Of a DNA stretch of 64,000 bases, positions 10,288 to 19,955 are shown piece after piece. Source of the stretch: Chaenocephalus aceratus (Eukaryota > Chordata > Actinopteri > Perciformes > Channichthyidae). A program made the translations under genes and the position numbers. The first letter of the stretch is position 1. Each line of letters starts with the position of its first letter. The notes under the pieces were generated by a model. The model saw nothing but the letters and a program-made list of their open reading frames with translations, searched no databases and was not told where the DNA came from. The DNA is taken from assembly GCA_023974075.1 (NCBI GenBank), contig CM043801.1:34788419-34852418 (forward strand), in the 5' to 3' direction.

Positions 10288-11318
10288 CAGGGGTGGGGAA
10301 CCTTTTTCCTCTCAAGGGCCATTTAAATTTTTCAACATCCTCCGAGGGCCGTACAAATTATTGACATCTGCTTAAAAAAACTAAAATCACAGCCCATTTA
10401 TTTCTTCTTTCTTTCATGCTGTGCAAAGAAAAAGCAACCTCTTAGTCCAGATATCTTACCATGACTCACGTATGCATGCACTTGCACGGTTGTGGCATGA
10501 CCACCAAAACAGAAAGATGTGCAAATGTATTTAGTTTCCTATCCATGTGGACATGATTTAAGTGGGGGGGGGCCTAACCTCCTCCCGGGAAGATTTTTTT
10601 TTAAATGTTGAAGTTAAAAGCATCAATCTGGTGCACTTTGAGAGCAACATTAAGAGATCTATGGATACATCTCTCAACATCCATATGAAGCAGAACTGTA
10701 AGCATATTTACTTTTTCTTTATGGATATTTTACAAATCACTCCCCTTTCAAACTGTATTCTTGTTTATTAATAACAACTTTTTTTTACTGTCATATAGTA
10801 TTTTATACCTGTTTACTTTATTCTCTTATTTTTTGATAACTATAATGATCATATAAAGATGTGCCTTTACCTCACTGGTTGTAGAAAAAGCTTCTTATAT
10901 TCGTTAGCATAGCTAGCTAACCAGATGCTAATAACAACAAAGTTATTGACTGTATGATCAGTATGACAGATGAACAGATCGCCACTGGGCTTTCAACTAA
11001 AGACACAGCCACGCAAAAACTGCGGCACGTGTACGGCTCCTTATCTCAAGTGCCGAGCCACGTTCTGGTGCTCTCCGTCAGAACTACACCCCTGTCAGAC
11101 GAGACATATACCACGTGATGACACGTTAGGCTAGTGTTGTGTTCACGGACCCTGACCGTGGCCAGGAAAAACAGGCACTCGCTTGTTTAATTTTTTTGCG
11201 GTCTAGATTTCTAGATTTTTTTTTCTTTTTTGCGTGTGTTTATAAATTACCTCGAGGGCTGTACCAAATTGTCTCGCGGGCCGTATACGGCCCGGGGGCC
11301 GGAGGTTCCCCACCCCTG
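10288..11318. mobile_element. hAT MITE family C, copy 1 (1031 bp) with perfect 8-bp duplication
   Basis: Terminal inverted repeats CAGGGGTGGGGAACCT and AGGTTCCCCACCCCTG. The element is flanked by identical atctactg at 10280-10287 and 11319-11326. Subterminal sequence is also inverted (ctcaagggccatt / cgggccgtatacggcccg zone). The interior has no transposase; short frames inside are not conserved. Copy 2 is at 37848-38904. Confidence 0.9.
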
Positions 11319-11326
11319 ATCTACTG

Positions 11327-11862
11327 GTATGATAAATATGTTCACTATGTCAGCATGACACCACTTAAGAGGGCAGTAAAAGTTAGTTAAAACCATATTT
11401 ATTTTTCTTAAAATGATTAGCCTCTTATTTATGTCATACGCCTGAAAATGTTCTGTATAATATGTTACTTAGAGCTCTATAGTCTAATCTACTGTTTGAT
11501 GTTTCACTTTATGTCTCACTTTACTGCACTATTGGATTAAGACTATGCATTGAACTATTTGCTAGAAATGATATCCATTTTAGATTCCATTGTGTTTTAA
11601 CATTTCAATTATTTTTATATTTGGTAGTTATTTGTTCTGCTAACAGTGAGTCCACAGCTTTCAACGCTTTCTATTTAAACATATTTTTGAAATCTGAAAC
11701 ACACACCGTAACGTTATTCTGCACTGCATAATAATTGATGTTTATATTTCCTGTCTTTGTTATTCTTTGCGTGACTTTTAACAACAGTAACCCCAGTTTG
11801 ACCAGACTGAGAGAATGTGTTGCGTTCAGGTTATTAGCAACATAAGCTATTCATGGCTCACT
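11327..11862. other. No gene seen upstream of the PCYOX1-like relic
   Basis: AT-rich sequence with no recognisable exon or repeat. It would contain the promoter of the relic gene. An actagatacccacaatgc stretch at about 11903 is loosely similar to ZNF143-type promoter motifs, which is weak evidence. Confidence 0.4.
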
Positions 11863-13641
11863 TTTAGTCCTCCTGTACAGATGCTCCGAGGTGCTGCATA
11901 GAACTAGATACCCACAATGCATCCTGTCACTGAGAGCCCTGCTGTTTCTGGGGCTCTGGCAAACTGGGAGAAGATGTCTAGCCTCAGCCCCAGAGCTGGA
12001 GATCCAACCACAAAAGATAGGTAAGCCTTTCTCAGAGTGCATGTAGAAACAAAACACATCAATACAAAAATATAATATTATAAATAATCATGTGCATAAA
12101 GATCATGATATGTGCAAATGAAGTTGTTTCTGATCTCAAACTCAATGATACAGTAGACTGGAGGAGCTCACATGGGGATTTGCAAAAAAACACCATCAAC
12201 GCTTTATTTGCTGACTTGTCCTGGACATCCTGCAGTGCATGGTCAAATACATTAGTCTATATAAAACATTTGTCTTATTTATTTATTTTGAATATATATA
12301 TTTTCATATATCTATAATACTATTTGCTGCAGCATTTTAAACATGGCATCTTGAGAGAATATTGTGTGTATCTCATAGAATAAAAGCAGCACGTGTCAAA
12401 TAAAATACACACTCAACAAGCATATGGACCTTCAGTTTACCAGTTTCACTAATCAAACGGCCAGAAAAGAAGGATAACGACAGAATGAAAGGAAAATTAG
12501 TATATTTAAACAAGTGATTACAGCTGAGAAATGAATTAAAGTGTGGTCATGTCCCCTTTAAAGCCGTGGAGGGAGTCGGCATTGGTGGCACAGCTGCAGC
12601 GTTTTACGGTAACGGTTTCTGTATTTCAGGCAAAAACAAAAACATTTACTTAATTTAGGATTTAATTGAATGAAGATCAGAGGAATATGTATATGTCATC
12701 GTAATAAATGATAAACTCTCAATAGAAATATAATGACTGTATGTTTTGTCTCCTAGCAGGCGCAGATTCAGGCCTGTGGGCGGAGGCGATAAGAGAGTGT
12801 GCCCCGGACTGCTCGACATCAGCAACACGGAGCTCATCACTGCCAAAGTGCCATTTCAATCAAAGTTCGACCATCCAAGTCAGGTATCCTATCATTCCTT
12901 TTTCTCCCACTGAGGGATTGTTCACTTTTAATATCTCAAGTATTTTATTTTAACTTTTGTTTCCAATCTTTAGGCACCACAACTAATTTCTATGAGGTAA
13001 ATTATGTTGGAGAATCCGGCTCAGCACGCTCTCTGTATGATATCGTTGTAGCAACACCGCTTCAACAGGGAAAGTCGGACATCATCTTCTCCGGCTTCTC
13101 CCCCCCTCTCCCGTCTCACTACCCCGGACGCTACCACCACACTGTCTCCACTCGGATCCACGGCAGGTTGAACATGTCCTTCCTCTGGAGCACAAAGAAG
13201 GCCTCAGACTTCACTGTGTCTCACATCCTCACCATGGACTCAGAAGACTCCATCATCAACAGCCTGAGCTCTATTGAGCCTGTTCAGATCCCAGAGGGGT
13301 ACATTCGGCCCCCTGCCAGCGTGGCCCACGTCTGGAAGGTGTTCTCTCCTCAACCGCTGACCCAGGAGCAGCTGCAGGACATGTTCATCACCTGGGACTC
13401 ATCGTCAGAGACCAGGTGGCTGGCGTATCCTATTTACCGCCCGCCGCAACGTAAGACCCCTCCCTTCATCCTGCACAACCGGCTGTACTACCTGAATGCT
13501 GTGGAGTGGGCAGCCAGCGCCATGGAGATGAGCGCAATCTCTGCCAGGAACGTGGCCCTGCTGGCCCACCACCGCGGGCACCAGCAGGAGGTTAAGGTGG
13601 ACCAGGAAGACCTGCACACACGACTCAGAGGGGAACTGTAA
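11863..13641 (+). pseudogene. Prenylcysteine oxidase (PCYOX1/PCYOX1L-like), broken by deletion and frameshifts
   Basis: PCYOX enzymes are FAD-dependent lysosomal or secreted thioether oxidases that release cysteine from prenylcysteine. Seen here: exon 1 (to 12020, donor gtaagc) with a hydrophobic signal-like run LSLRALLFLGLW and end PELEIQPQKI, but the only nearby ATG (11917) is out of frame. Exon 2 starts at 12564 in matching phase and carries the dinucleotide fold as AVEGVGIGGTAAAFY, then stops near 12608. The rest of exon 2 and the exons before GADSGLW are missing. Exon 5 (about 12757-12883) needs two frame changes: after GLWAE to reach GDKRVCPGLLDIS, and after ELITAKV to reach ISIKVRPSKSG. 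Exon 6 (12974-13641) is fully open, with NFYEVNYVGESG, HVWKVFSPQPLTQEQL, LYYLNAVEWAASAMEMSAIS and end RLRGEL. Introns show it is not a processed copy. Loss of most of the FAD domain means no enzyme can be made. Indels could be assembly errors, but the missing exons cannot. Confidence 0.88.
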
Positions 13642-13856
13642 ACTAATAGCAATACGAAACCATCATTCAAGCACAGGACAAACCCACACGGACCCTCATT
13701 TAAAGCACTTCCACGTGACTAGTCTCACGGAGGGTCAAATAATGCTCAAATGTGAAACTTTGATGTCTTTTATAATGTAAGGTTTTATAAAAAATTGGAA
13801 TTAATAGCATGTGACGGGATGATTGAGCTTTACTGCACAAAATGTGAGAGCTTTTA

Positions 13857-13862
13857 AATAAA
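13857..13862 (+). other. Poly(A) signal of the PCYOX1-like relic
   Basis: AATAAA 216 bases after the stop at 13639-13641, at a normal distance for a short 3' UTR. Confidence 0.55.
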
Positions 13863-13869
13863 GGGTTTA

Positions 13870-14165
13870 AAATACGTCAATTCATCAAACAGTTTTTTGA
13901 ATTCTTCTTACCGTAGAGGGATACAAGAAAAACGACATCTTCAAAAATATAAGACAACACGGGTCGAGTAATTTGATATACAAGTGGTCATTTTGATGGT
14001 GAAGCATTCCTGCTCAAATAAAAGGAAAGACGAAGGGAGAACTGAACGGAAAGGGCAGCACATGTTCATATTCTACTCTGTATAATTGTTCTGTAGTTAT
14101 TGTAGCTAAAACGGCGCTTTTGAGAGATTTTAAATCTCAGATCTGATCACTTGTTACACAGGTCT

Positions 14166-14168
<3 letters not shown>
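13870..14168. other. No gene seen
   Basis: Unique-looking non-coding sequence. Confidence 0.45.

Positions 14169-14239
<71 letters not shown>
14169..14239. repeat. (GT)n microsatellite
   Basis: About 35 nearly pure GT units. Confidence 0.95.
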
Positions 14240-14240
<1 letters not shown>

Positions 14241-15060
14241 AGCTGATTGATGGGAAAATGGTTGGTTGAAGGATAACATTAAGTCTAATAATGATGTACC
14301 GTGCATGTTCACACTTTGCATTACTTAATACCATTTTTCAAATATTTATTTTTTAACATTTTGGACAAAATAGCCAATTGTACATCGAGGTGCCCAGATG
14401 TCCCTCGTGCCCACCTATCCGATTTGAACATGCTGATGTACAATGTGATGTAGTAGCCTAATGCAGGTTTAAGATCATTGTGTTATGGGTATGCATAGTT
14501 TTCTATGCATTTTGAGGGTTTTGGGGGGTTTGACCCCTCGAACCCTAGGGGGCTGGCTCCCCCAAAAGAATTAAATAACATAACCCTAACAATAAAACCG
14601 AAATAAAGTAACAATAAAAAGTAACTAAATCCGCCAGAAACTAGAAAATCTTCGCGCGCGCGGGGGACCCTAATATGCTCCGACCGTCCACACTCACAAC
14701 CACAGCCCATACAGACATAAATAAAGCAGCGACTGTATCCTCCATGACACAGGCAGTCTGTGGTTTGTACTTGTTTCACTTTTGTCTAGTTTCTGAACAG
14801 ATATGAGGAGCTGTGAGCTCTGAGTGCTAAACCAACATCTGAGTGCAAAACCAACATCAGCCGTTAGCTAACGGCTGATGTTGGTTTTGTGTGGTTCGCA
14901 TTGAAGATGACGTCACGGCTCCGCCTACACTGCGTTACTATAGTTACTGCCCAGCTACTAAACTGTAATGGAAACGCAGCATAAAGTGAGCCTGACCTAC
15001 CAAGGCCTAACTATACCGTACTAAGCCGTGCGAGGCCCTGCAGTGGGAATGCGCCATGAG
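14240..15060. repeat. Dispersed repeats with a perfect 42-bp palindrome
   Basis: 14480-14660 has a repeat with gggttttggggggtttgacc. 14740-14815 is the inverse of 7860-7970. 14847-14888 is a perfect palindrome with arms aaaaccaacatcagccgtta around gc. 14890-15060 continues as a fish MITE (cgtcacggctccgcctacac). No coding sequence. Confidence 0.55.
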
Positions 15061-15156
15061 AGAGGCTTCCTGGTGTTACAGACAGTCGACTGACTTCAGA
15101 GTTAATGCGTGAATGACTGCCGATAGTGTTGTGGTGCAGCTGTGTGTTTCACGTAC

Positions 15157-15283
15157 TGATTGCGCTGATGAAGTCGTGGAAGAGAGCGTAGGTGAAGAGA
15201 GGCTCCGGCAGCTCTCTGAAGTACATCTGTAACGCTCCAGTGATCACATGGAAGTCCTCCCACTTGGAGTCTGACAGGTTCCC
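15157..15283 (-). CDS. Isolated RhoGAP-domain exon (ARHGAP9/12/15/27 family)
   Basis: This 127-nt exon translates as GNLSDSKWEDFHVITG then ALQMYFRELPEPLFTY and ALFHDFISAI. It is the part of the RhoGAP domain containing the RELPEPLF block conserved in the ARHGAP12/15/27/9 group, proteins that switch off Rac/Cdc42-type GTPases. The acceptor (tatatcaaag, ending at 15284) and donor (gtacgt, starting at 15156) are good and the frame is open, ending in phase 1. The catalytic arginine finger lies in an earlier exon. I see no neighbouring ARHGAP exon on either side: upstream (higher coordinates) there are only about 30 bases before MITE copy 2. It is either a lone exon in long introns or, more likely given the context, a captured fragment. 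Which paralogue it came from is undecided. Confidence 0.8.
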
Positions 15284-15316
15284 CTTTGATATATATCTAT
15301 TTTAGTGCCATGCAGG

Positions 15317-15644
15317 CAGGGCCGGCCCTGACCAATTTTAGCTGGCGCCCCCCCCCCCCCCCAAAATGCAGACACTCACTATGATTCGCAGGTGCACGGT
15401 TGTGGCATGACCACAAAAACAAAGATATTGACACAAGATGTGTGCAACTGTATTTAGTTTCCTATCCATTTGAACATGATTTAAGTGGGGGGGGGGGCTC
15501 CTCTAGGGGGGTCCGGGGGCATGCAAATAAAAAAAAAATATATATTTTTTTTCAAATTTTTTTTTTTTTCAATTTTCGGCACCCCCTATGGGTTGATGCG
15601 CCCTTAGAATTCGCCTATACTGCCTATGCCGAGGGCCGGCCCTG
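15317..15644. mobile_element. hAT-type MITE M, copy 2 (328 bp)
   Basis: It has the same ends as copy 1 (CAGGGCCGGCCCTGACC to GAGGGCCGGCCCTG) and the same conserved right part. It carries about 170 extra bases (15365-15525, gtgcacggttgtggcatgac, atgatttaagtggggggg) that also occur inside hAT family C (about 10475-10575 and 38030-38165). Flanks: catgcagg on the left, tgtgaaag on the right. C and T homopolymers inside are length-unstable. Confidence 0.85.
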
Positions 15645-15652
15645 TGTGAAAG

Positions 15653-15998
15653 CATACAGCACGATGCGGGGTGTGTCTGTAGACATCTCTAGACTGGAAT
15701 AGCGGGGCCCAGTACGTGAACTCGCCATACAGGATAGAGGACATCAGACTCCAGAGAAAATGTGCTCGAGTCCGAGTCCAAGACGGAGCGTCAATGTACG
15801 AGTCGAGTCCGAGTCATCGTGGGGGGGGGGGAATTCACGAGTCCGAGTCCGAGTCCAAGTCATCCTGTGCGAGAATTCACGAGTCCAAGTCCGAGTCGCG
15901 TCAATCAGTGCGCGAGTCCGAGTCGAGTCACGAGTCCCGAAAATCGGCACTCAAGTCCGACTCGAGTCCGAGTCCAGGACTCGAGTACTCCATCTCTG
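15653..15998. repeat. Right part of element B with GAGTCC-rich array
   Basis: 15653-15764 is non-repetitive element B sequence. 15765-15990 is the same GAGTCC-type array as at 1470-1690, in the same direction. The element ends CATCTCTG at 15998. Confidence 0.7.
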
Positions 15999-16930
15999 CA
16001 TGTTGAACCCAAATACCTGTACTTTCTACTTTTTACATTTTGAACTCAAATACCTGTACTTTCTACTTCTTACACGTTGAACACAAATACCTGTACTTTC
16101 TACTTCTCACATGTTGAACTCAAATACCTGTACTTTCTACTTCTCACATGTTGAACTCAAATACCTGTACTTTCTACTTCTTACATGTTGAACTCAAATA
16201 CCTGTACTTTCTACTTCTCACATGTTGAACTCAAATACCTGTACTTTCTACTTCTTACATGTTGAACTCAAATACCTGTACTTTCTACTTCTTTCATGTT
16301 GAACCCAAATACCTGTACTTTCTACTTCTTTCATGTTGAACCCAAATACCTGTACTTTCTACTTTTTACATTTTGAACTCAAATACCTGTACTTTCTACT
16401 TCTTACACGTTGAACACAAATACCTGTACTTTCTACTTCTCACATGTTGAACTCAAATACCTGTACTTTCTACTTCTCACATGTTGAACTCAAATACCTG
16501 TACTTTCTACTTCTTACATGTTGAACTCAAATACCTGTACTTTCTACTTCTCACATGTTGAACTCAAATACCTGTACTTTCTACTTCTTACATGTTGAAC
16601 TCAAATACCTGTACTTTCTACTTCTTTCATGTTGAACCCAAATACCTGTACTTTCTACTTCTTTCATGTTGAACCCAAATACCTGTACTTTCTACTTCTT
16701 ACATGTTGAACTTAAATACCTGTACTTTCTACTTCTCACATGTTGAACACAAATACCTGTACTTTCTACTTCTTACATGTTGAACTCAAATACCTGTACT
16801 TTCTACTTCTCACATGTTGAACACAAATACCTGTACTTTCTACTTCGTACATGTTGAACTCAAATACCTGTACTTTCTACTTCTTACATGTTGAACCCAA
16901 ATACTTGTACTTTCTACTTCTCTCATTTCC
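15999..16930. repeat. 37-bp tandem array, right block, with 333-bp higher-order unit
   Basis: About 25 copies of the 37-base unit. Diagnostic variants (tttttacattttgaac, cttacacgttgaac) recur exactly 333 bases apart (16035 and 16368 mark the same base), which is nine units, so a nine-unit block duplicated as a whole. Confidence 0.9.
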
Positions 16931-17334
16931 CAAACAGCTGGTTCCTTTAGTCTGAATGTGTGTTGGTGCGTGGTCATTATTCTTTAGAGTCACTGCGTGC
17001 CTATTGGTTGGAACACGATCCGTGTATCCATCACTTCCTGGTCTTCTCTAAAGAAGAGGGACCAATGGAAACGTTGTCATGTTGCCGTTGATCACCATGG
17101 AAACATTCATTAGCTAACAATGACATTATTGTTCTATTAAGATAAAGGGAGGTCAGGTACTCTTTAAAACAGCTGGAAGTTATGGGTACTTTTTACTGAA
17201 GTACACTTCAAAGCCTCTTTACTTTTACTTGAGTAAAGAAGTTTAGTCGGCACTTCTACTTTTACCAGAGTATTTTTAAACACCAGTATCTGTACTTCTA
17301 CTTGAGTAAAGGATGTGTGTACTTTTGCCCTCTG
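16931..17334. mobile_element. Right end of element A
   Basis: The sequence leaves the array, passes non-repetitive DNA with tggtcattattctttagagt, and ends in the hAT-like margin ttactttt...cttgagtaaagg...CCCTCTG. Confidence 0.55.
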
Positions 17335-17400
17335 GTCATAGAGACACTAAATACTGATATGAACCTGAAAACGAGCTAATATTTCTACAAAAGCAGATGC
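17335..17400. mobile_element. E-family element, right part, with a single 57-bp-type unit
   Basis: gagacactaaatactgatat then gaacctgaaaacgagc is the single-copy form of the unit amplified in the three 57-bp arrays. It completes the E element begun at 697-1011. Confidence 0.6.
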
Positions 17401-17729
17401 TTCTCCAGACATCCTACAAAGATGTTTAGAGGTGTTCACCTTTAGCAACACATTGAGCTCCTCTCCAAGCCACACGCCTCCTCTGGAGCGAAACAAAGCA
17501 CAAACCCGTCAGAGCTGCAATAACTGGCAGTAATTAAAGCTCATTTCACGCCGCTGCAGTTTGTGAAGCTGCGCGCGTCGAGCTATTCGTCTAAATTAGT
17601 TTGGATGCTGAGGTGCACAGCTCACCTGTCAATCAAAGCACAACAGTGACAGAGGCTGTCGGGATAAAAGATCATGTCTGACGGTTTGTTTTAACAAATA
17701 GCTAATGATCTTTTTTTAGAGCAATTTGG
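17401..17729. other. No gene seen
   Basis: Unique-looking non-coding DNA just outside the nested transposon block. Confidence 0.5.
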
Positions 17730-18250
17730 ATTTTATTTATCAATCAATCAATGTTTATTTATATAGCCCAATATCACACATGTTACATTTGTCTCAGTGG
17801 TCTTCACAGTGTGTACAGAATATCAGTATGACAATACGACACCCTCTGTCCTTACACCCTCTGTCCTCAGACCCTCTGTCCTCAGACCCTCTGTCCTCAG
17901 ACCCTCTGTCCTCAGACCCTCACATCGTACACGGAAAAACTTCCGGAGAAAACCCACAGTTTAAAGGGAACATGGGAGAAACCTCAGGGAGAGCAGCAGA
18001 GGAGGGATCCCTCTCCCAGGACGGACCGACGTGCAATAGATGCCGTGTGTAAATTGAAAAGATAATACATTTGCAACATAGGTTGTTTGGAGAAGCTTGT
18101 GTCTGTATAAGAAGATGAATCCACGAGGATATCCATCCAGGACTCAGGATGCAGGACTCAGGACTCAGGATCCAGGACTCAGGATCCAGGACCACAGCAA
18201 CAAGCACAGCGTCGCCTCAGGATCCCGGCGTAGATAGACACCAACAATAA
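17730..18250. repeat. Common teleost retroposon-type repeat with internal short tandem
   Basis: tttatttatatagcccaata, gaaacctcagggagagcagc and ggatccctctcccaggacgg are hallmarks of an abundant fish repeat. A 15-base unit (ctcagaccctctgtc) is repeated about four to five times at 17845-17920. At 18140-18190 an aggactcaggatcc motif is also tandem. Confidence 0.65.
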
Positions 18251-18423
18251 ATGTGGGGAAGCTGGGTTATTCGGACCACGAGAGAACACAGGTACAGACG
18301 GAGAGAAGAAGAAGTAAGGTGTCCGCCGACAGTCTGAGCCTGCAGCTAAACTTTCTCAGTTTTTAATCCAGCAGAATTACAGACGTCCAGCAGGGAGCAG
18401 TATTACTCTTTGTGTGTGTTTTA

Positions 18424-18528
18424 AAGTGTGTGTGTGTGTGTGTGTCGGAGATTTGTTTGTCCTGCTGAATGAGTTTGCTGGCTGTCATTAGAGCAGCGGA
18501 GCAGGGTTATTGTGTGTGCCTGTGTGTG

Positions 18529-18604
<76 letters not shown>

Positions 18605-18750
18605 TGCCTGCCAGGATTCCCTGTCGCTGCACTGAGTTAACTTTATCCCTGCAGCTCGTTCTCCGTCCGTCTCTGTCCATATCGCGGTGCAGCTTTCTAT
18701 CTTGTGTGTGTGTGTGTGTGTGCGCGTGTGCGTGCGTGTGTGCGTCTGTC
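18424..18750. repeat. Cluster of (GT)n microsatellites
   Basis: Tracts at about 18424-18446, 18518-18604 and 18702-18750. The Cys/Val-rich frame across them is not a gene. Confidence 0.95.
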
Positions 18751-19044
18751 TCTAGGAAGTGACTGGACCCACCAAGTCTGCAATGATTTAGCCAAAGATA
18801 ACAACATGATTACTTTCCCACCCATATGTTCTATCCTCTAATGAGGTGTTTGACCACCACGATCCTTTACTGATACAACACCACATCAGTTTGAAGCCCC
18901 TCCTCTCTGCAGCCGAGACCCTCAAGTTATATGATCTGCTGTTTAAATGCACTGTGCAGGGATTCTGCGCACACTCCAATGTGCAGATAGTAAAGTATCT
19001 CCCCTGAGCCGGAGAGACATGACTCGTGCCAGTGTGTGAATATG

Positions 19045-19045
<1 letters not shown>

Positions 19046-19077
<32 letters not shown>
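19046..19077. repeat. (GT)n microsatellite
   Basis: Pure GT tract. The neighbouring stretches 18751-19045 and 19078-19620 show no gene. Confidence 0.95.
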
Positions 19078-19079
<2 letters not shown>

Positions 19080-19624
19080 CAGAGCCCTGCAGGCATTATA
19101 TGTACTGTATATATGGATCAATGTCTGACAGCTCGCTCTATATTAAACCTGTTTATTTCTGTCTGAATAATCCTTAGCTGCAGCAGCGCTCTCCTCTCAG
19201 CGTGACTCAGGTGCTGCATCTCCTCTCTTCTGTAATGTTGCTTTCTTTCACGGAGGAGATTCCATCTGGAGGCTTTGCTTTGTTGCTCAGATCAAATGGA
19301 CTAATATCAATGTTTGCAGCAGCCTCTCAATATGGATTTTATATCTACACTTTTGAACACTTTATTTGGGTTCTGGGTGGAAATGGTCCACAGATGAAAA
19401 CACATTCTTGATAGTTATTTTTACAGCTCAAACAAAAAGACTTTTCTGAGTTGAAGGTTGAAACCAATTTATTTTGGAAAGCAATTATTGCCGGAAACCA
19501 TTACAAAGTGGCACACAAGAAGAAATGGGGAAAAAAGATAGTTAGTGCCTTATGTCACCTTCAGTTCTGGGGTATCGGAGCTTTTGAAATGTGGAAAGGG
19601 ATCGTATTGATTTAGAAGGGAGAG

Positions 19625-19675
19625 AACACAGGGATTTTAGCCTTTGCAGACCATTTACATGCACACAAATCTATA
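19625..19675. mobile_element. E-family fragment
   Basis: The E signature cctttgcagaccatttacat then gcacacaaat is present. It is cut by the MITE that begins at 19676. Confidence 0.6.
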
Positions 19676-19955
19676 TACCGTACTTTTCGGACTATAAACC
19701 GCGACTTTTCCCCCATTTTTTTTGTACAGCTAACGGCCACTAGGGAACCTCCTACATCTATGGATTTTACAGGTAAAATTAACCACCTTAACAATATGGG
19801 CTCTATGACCGGTCCGCGGCGGGCCGGAAAAGAGCGAGACAGGTAGCGCGCCAAAGTAAAAGTGGAACCGAGAGACAGAACGAGAGCAAGACAGACGGAC
19901 AATTTAGCTGCTGCGGCTCATATGCAGGTGCGCTTTATAGTCCGAAAAGTACGGT
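19676..19955. mobile_element. 280-bp MITE with 25-bp inverted ends
   Basis: The left end accgtacttttcggactata and the right end tatagtccgaaaagtacggt are perfect inverted repeats, extended by aa(cc)gc / gcgcttta. The family type (ends in accgtattttccggactata) is widespread in fish. No coding content. Confidence 0.8.

Larger units (their letters stand above)
2276..15652. mobile_element. MITE-bounded composite segment with swapped target duplications
   Basis: Two direct copies of MITE M bound 12.9 kb of DNA. The outer flanks are the same 8-mer (tgtgaaag, 2276-2283 and 15645-15652), as for one insertion event. The inner flanks are a different shared 8-mer (catgcagg, 2454-2461 and 15309-15316). 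Eight base pairs is the hAT duplication length. The core carries the TRIM gene, an LTR fragment, a hAT MITE, the PCYOX1-like relic and a RhoGAP exon. The flanks are read directly; the circle or macro-transposon origin is inference. Confidence 0.7.
1453..15998. mobile_element. hAT-like element B with GAGTCC-rich ends
   Basis: The element starts CAGTGTTGTAGTC and ends GAGTACTCCATCTCTG; the ends are imperfect inverted repeats of hAT form. The 8-bp flanks are identical (catgttga at 1445-1452 and 15999-16006) and lie inside a 37-bp unit, so this is an insertion into that array. The own sequence is GAGTCC-rich DNA at 1470-1690 and 15765-15998 plus inner segments 1690-2283 and 15653-15764. Inside it lies the MITE-bounded segment 2284-15644. 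No transposase frame is visible. Confidence 0.6.
1012..17334. mobile_element. hAT-like element A, hugely expanded by nested insertions
   Basis: The left end begins CAGAGGTGTGAAGTAGTGG and the right end finishes TTTTGCCCTCTG, which are hAT-type termini. The left flank is gtcccagt and the right flank gtcatagaga, compatible with one 8-bp duplication after a 3-base deletion on the right. The element sits inside an E element whose halves lie on both sides. Its own sequence is the 37-bp array and its margins (1012-1452 and 15999-17334); everything between came in with element B. Left and right ends carry the familiar fish motif of acttgagtaaa-type repeats. No transposase is seen, so it is non-autonomous. 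Confidence 0.55.

Noticed and set aside
12799..13641. Single 280-codon gene read through 12884-12973
   Set aside because: The stretch 12884-12973 is an intron with a good donor and acceptor. Only the 3' part of the frame (exon 6) is protein-like.
15653..15764. Minus-strand exon-like stretch (VLYPVWRVHVLGPAIPV)
   Set aside because: Runs into a stop, matches nothing I recognise, and lies in element B.
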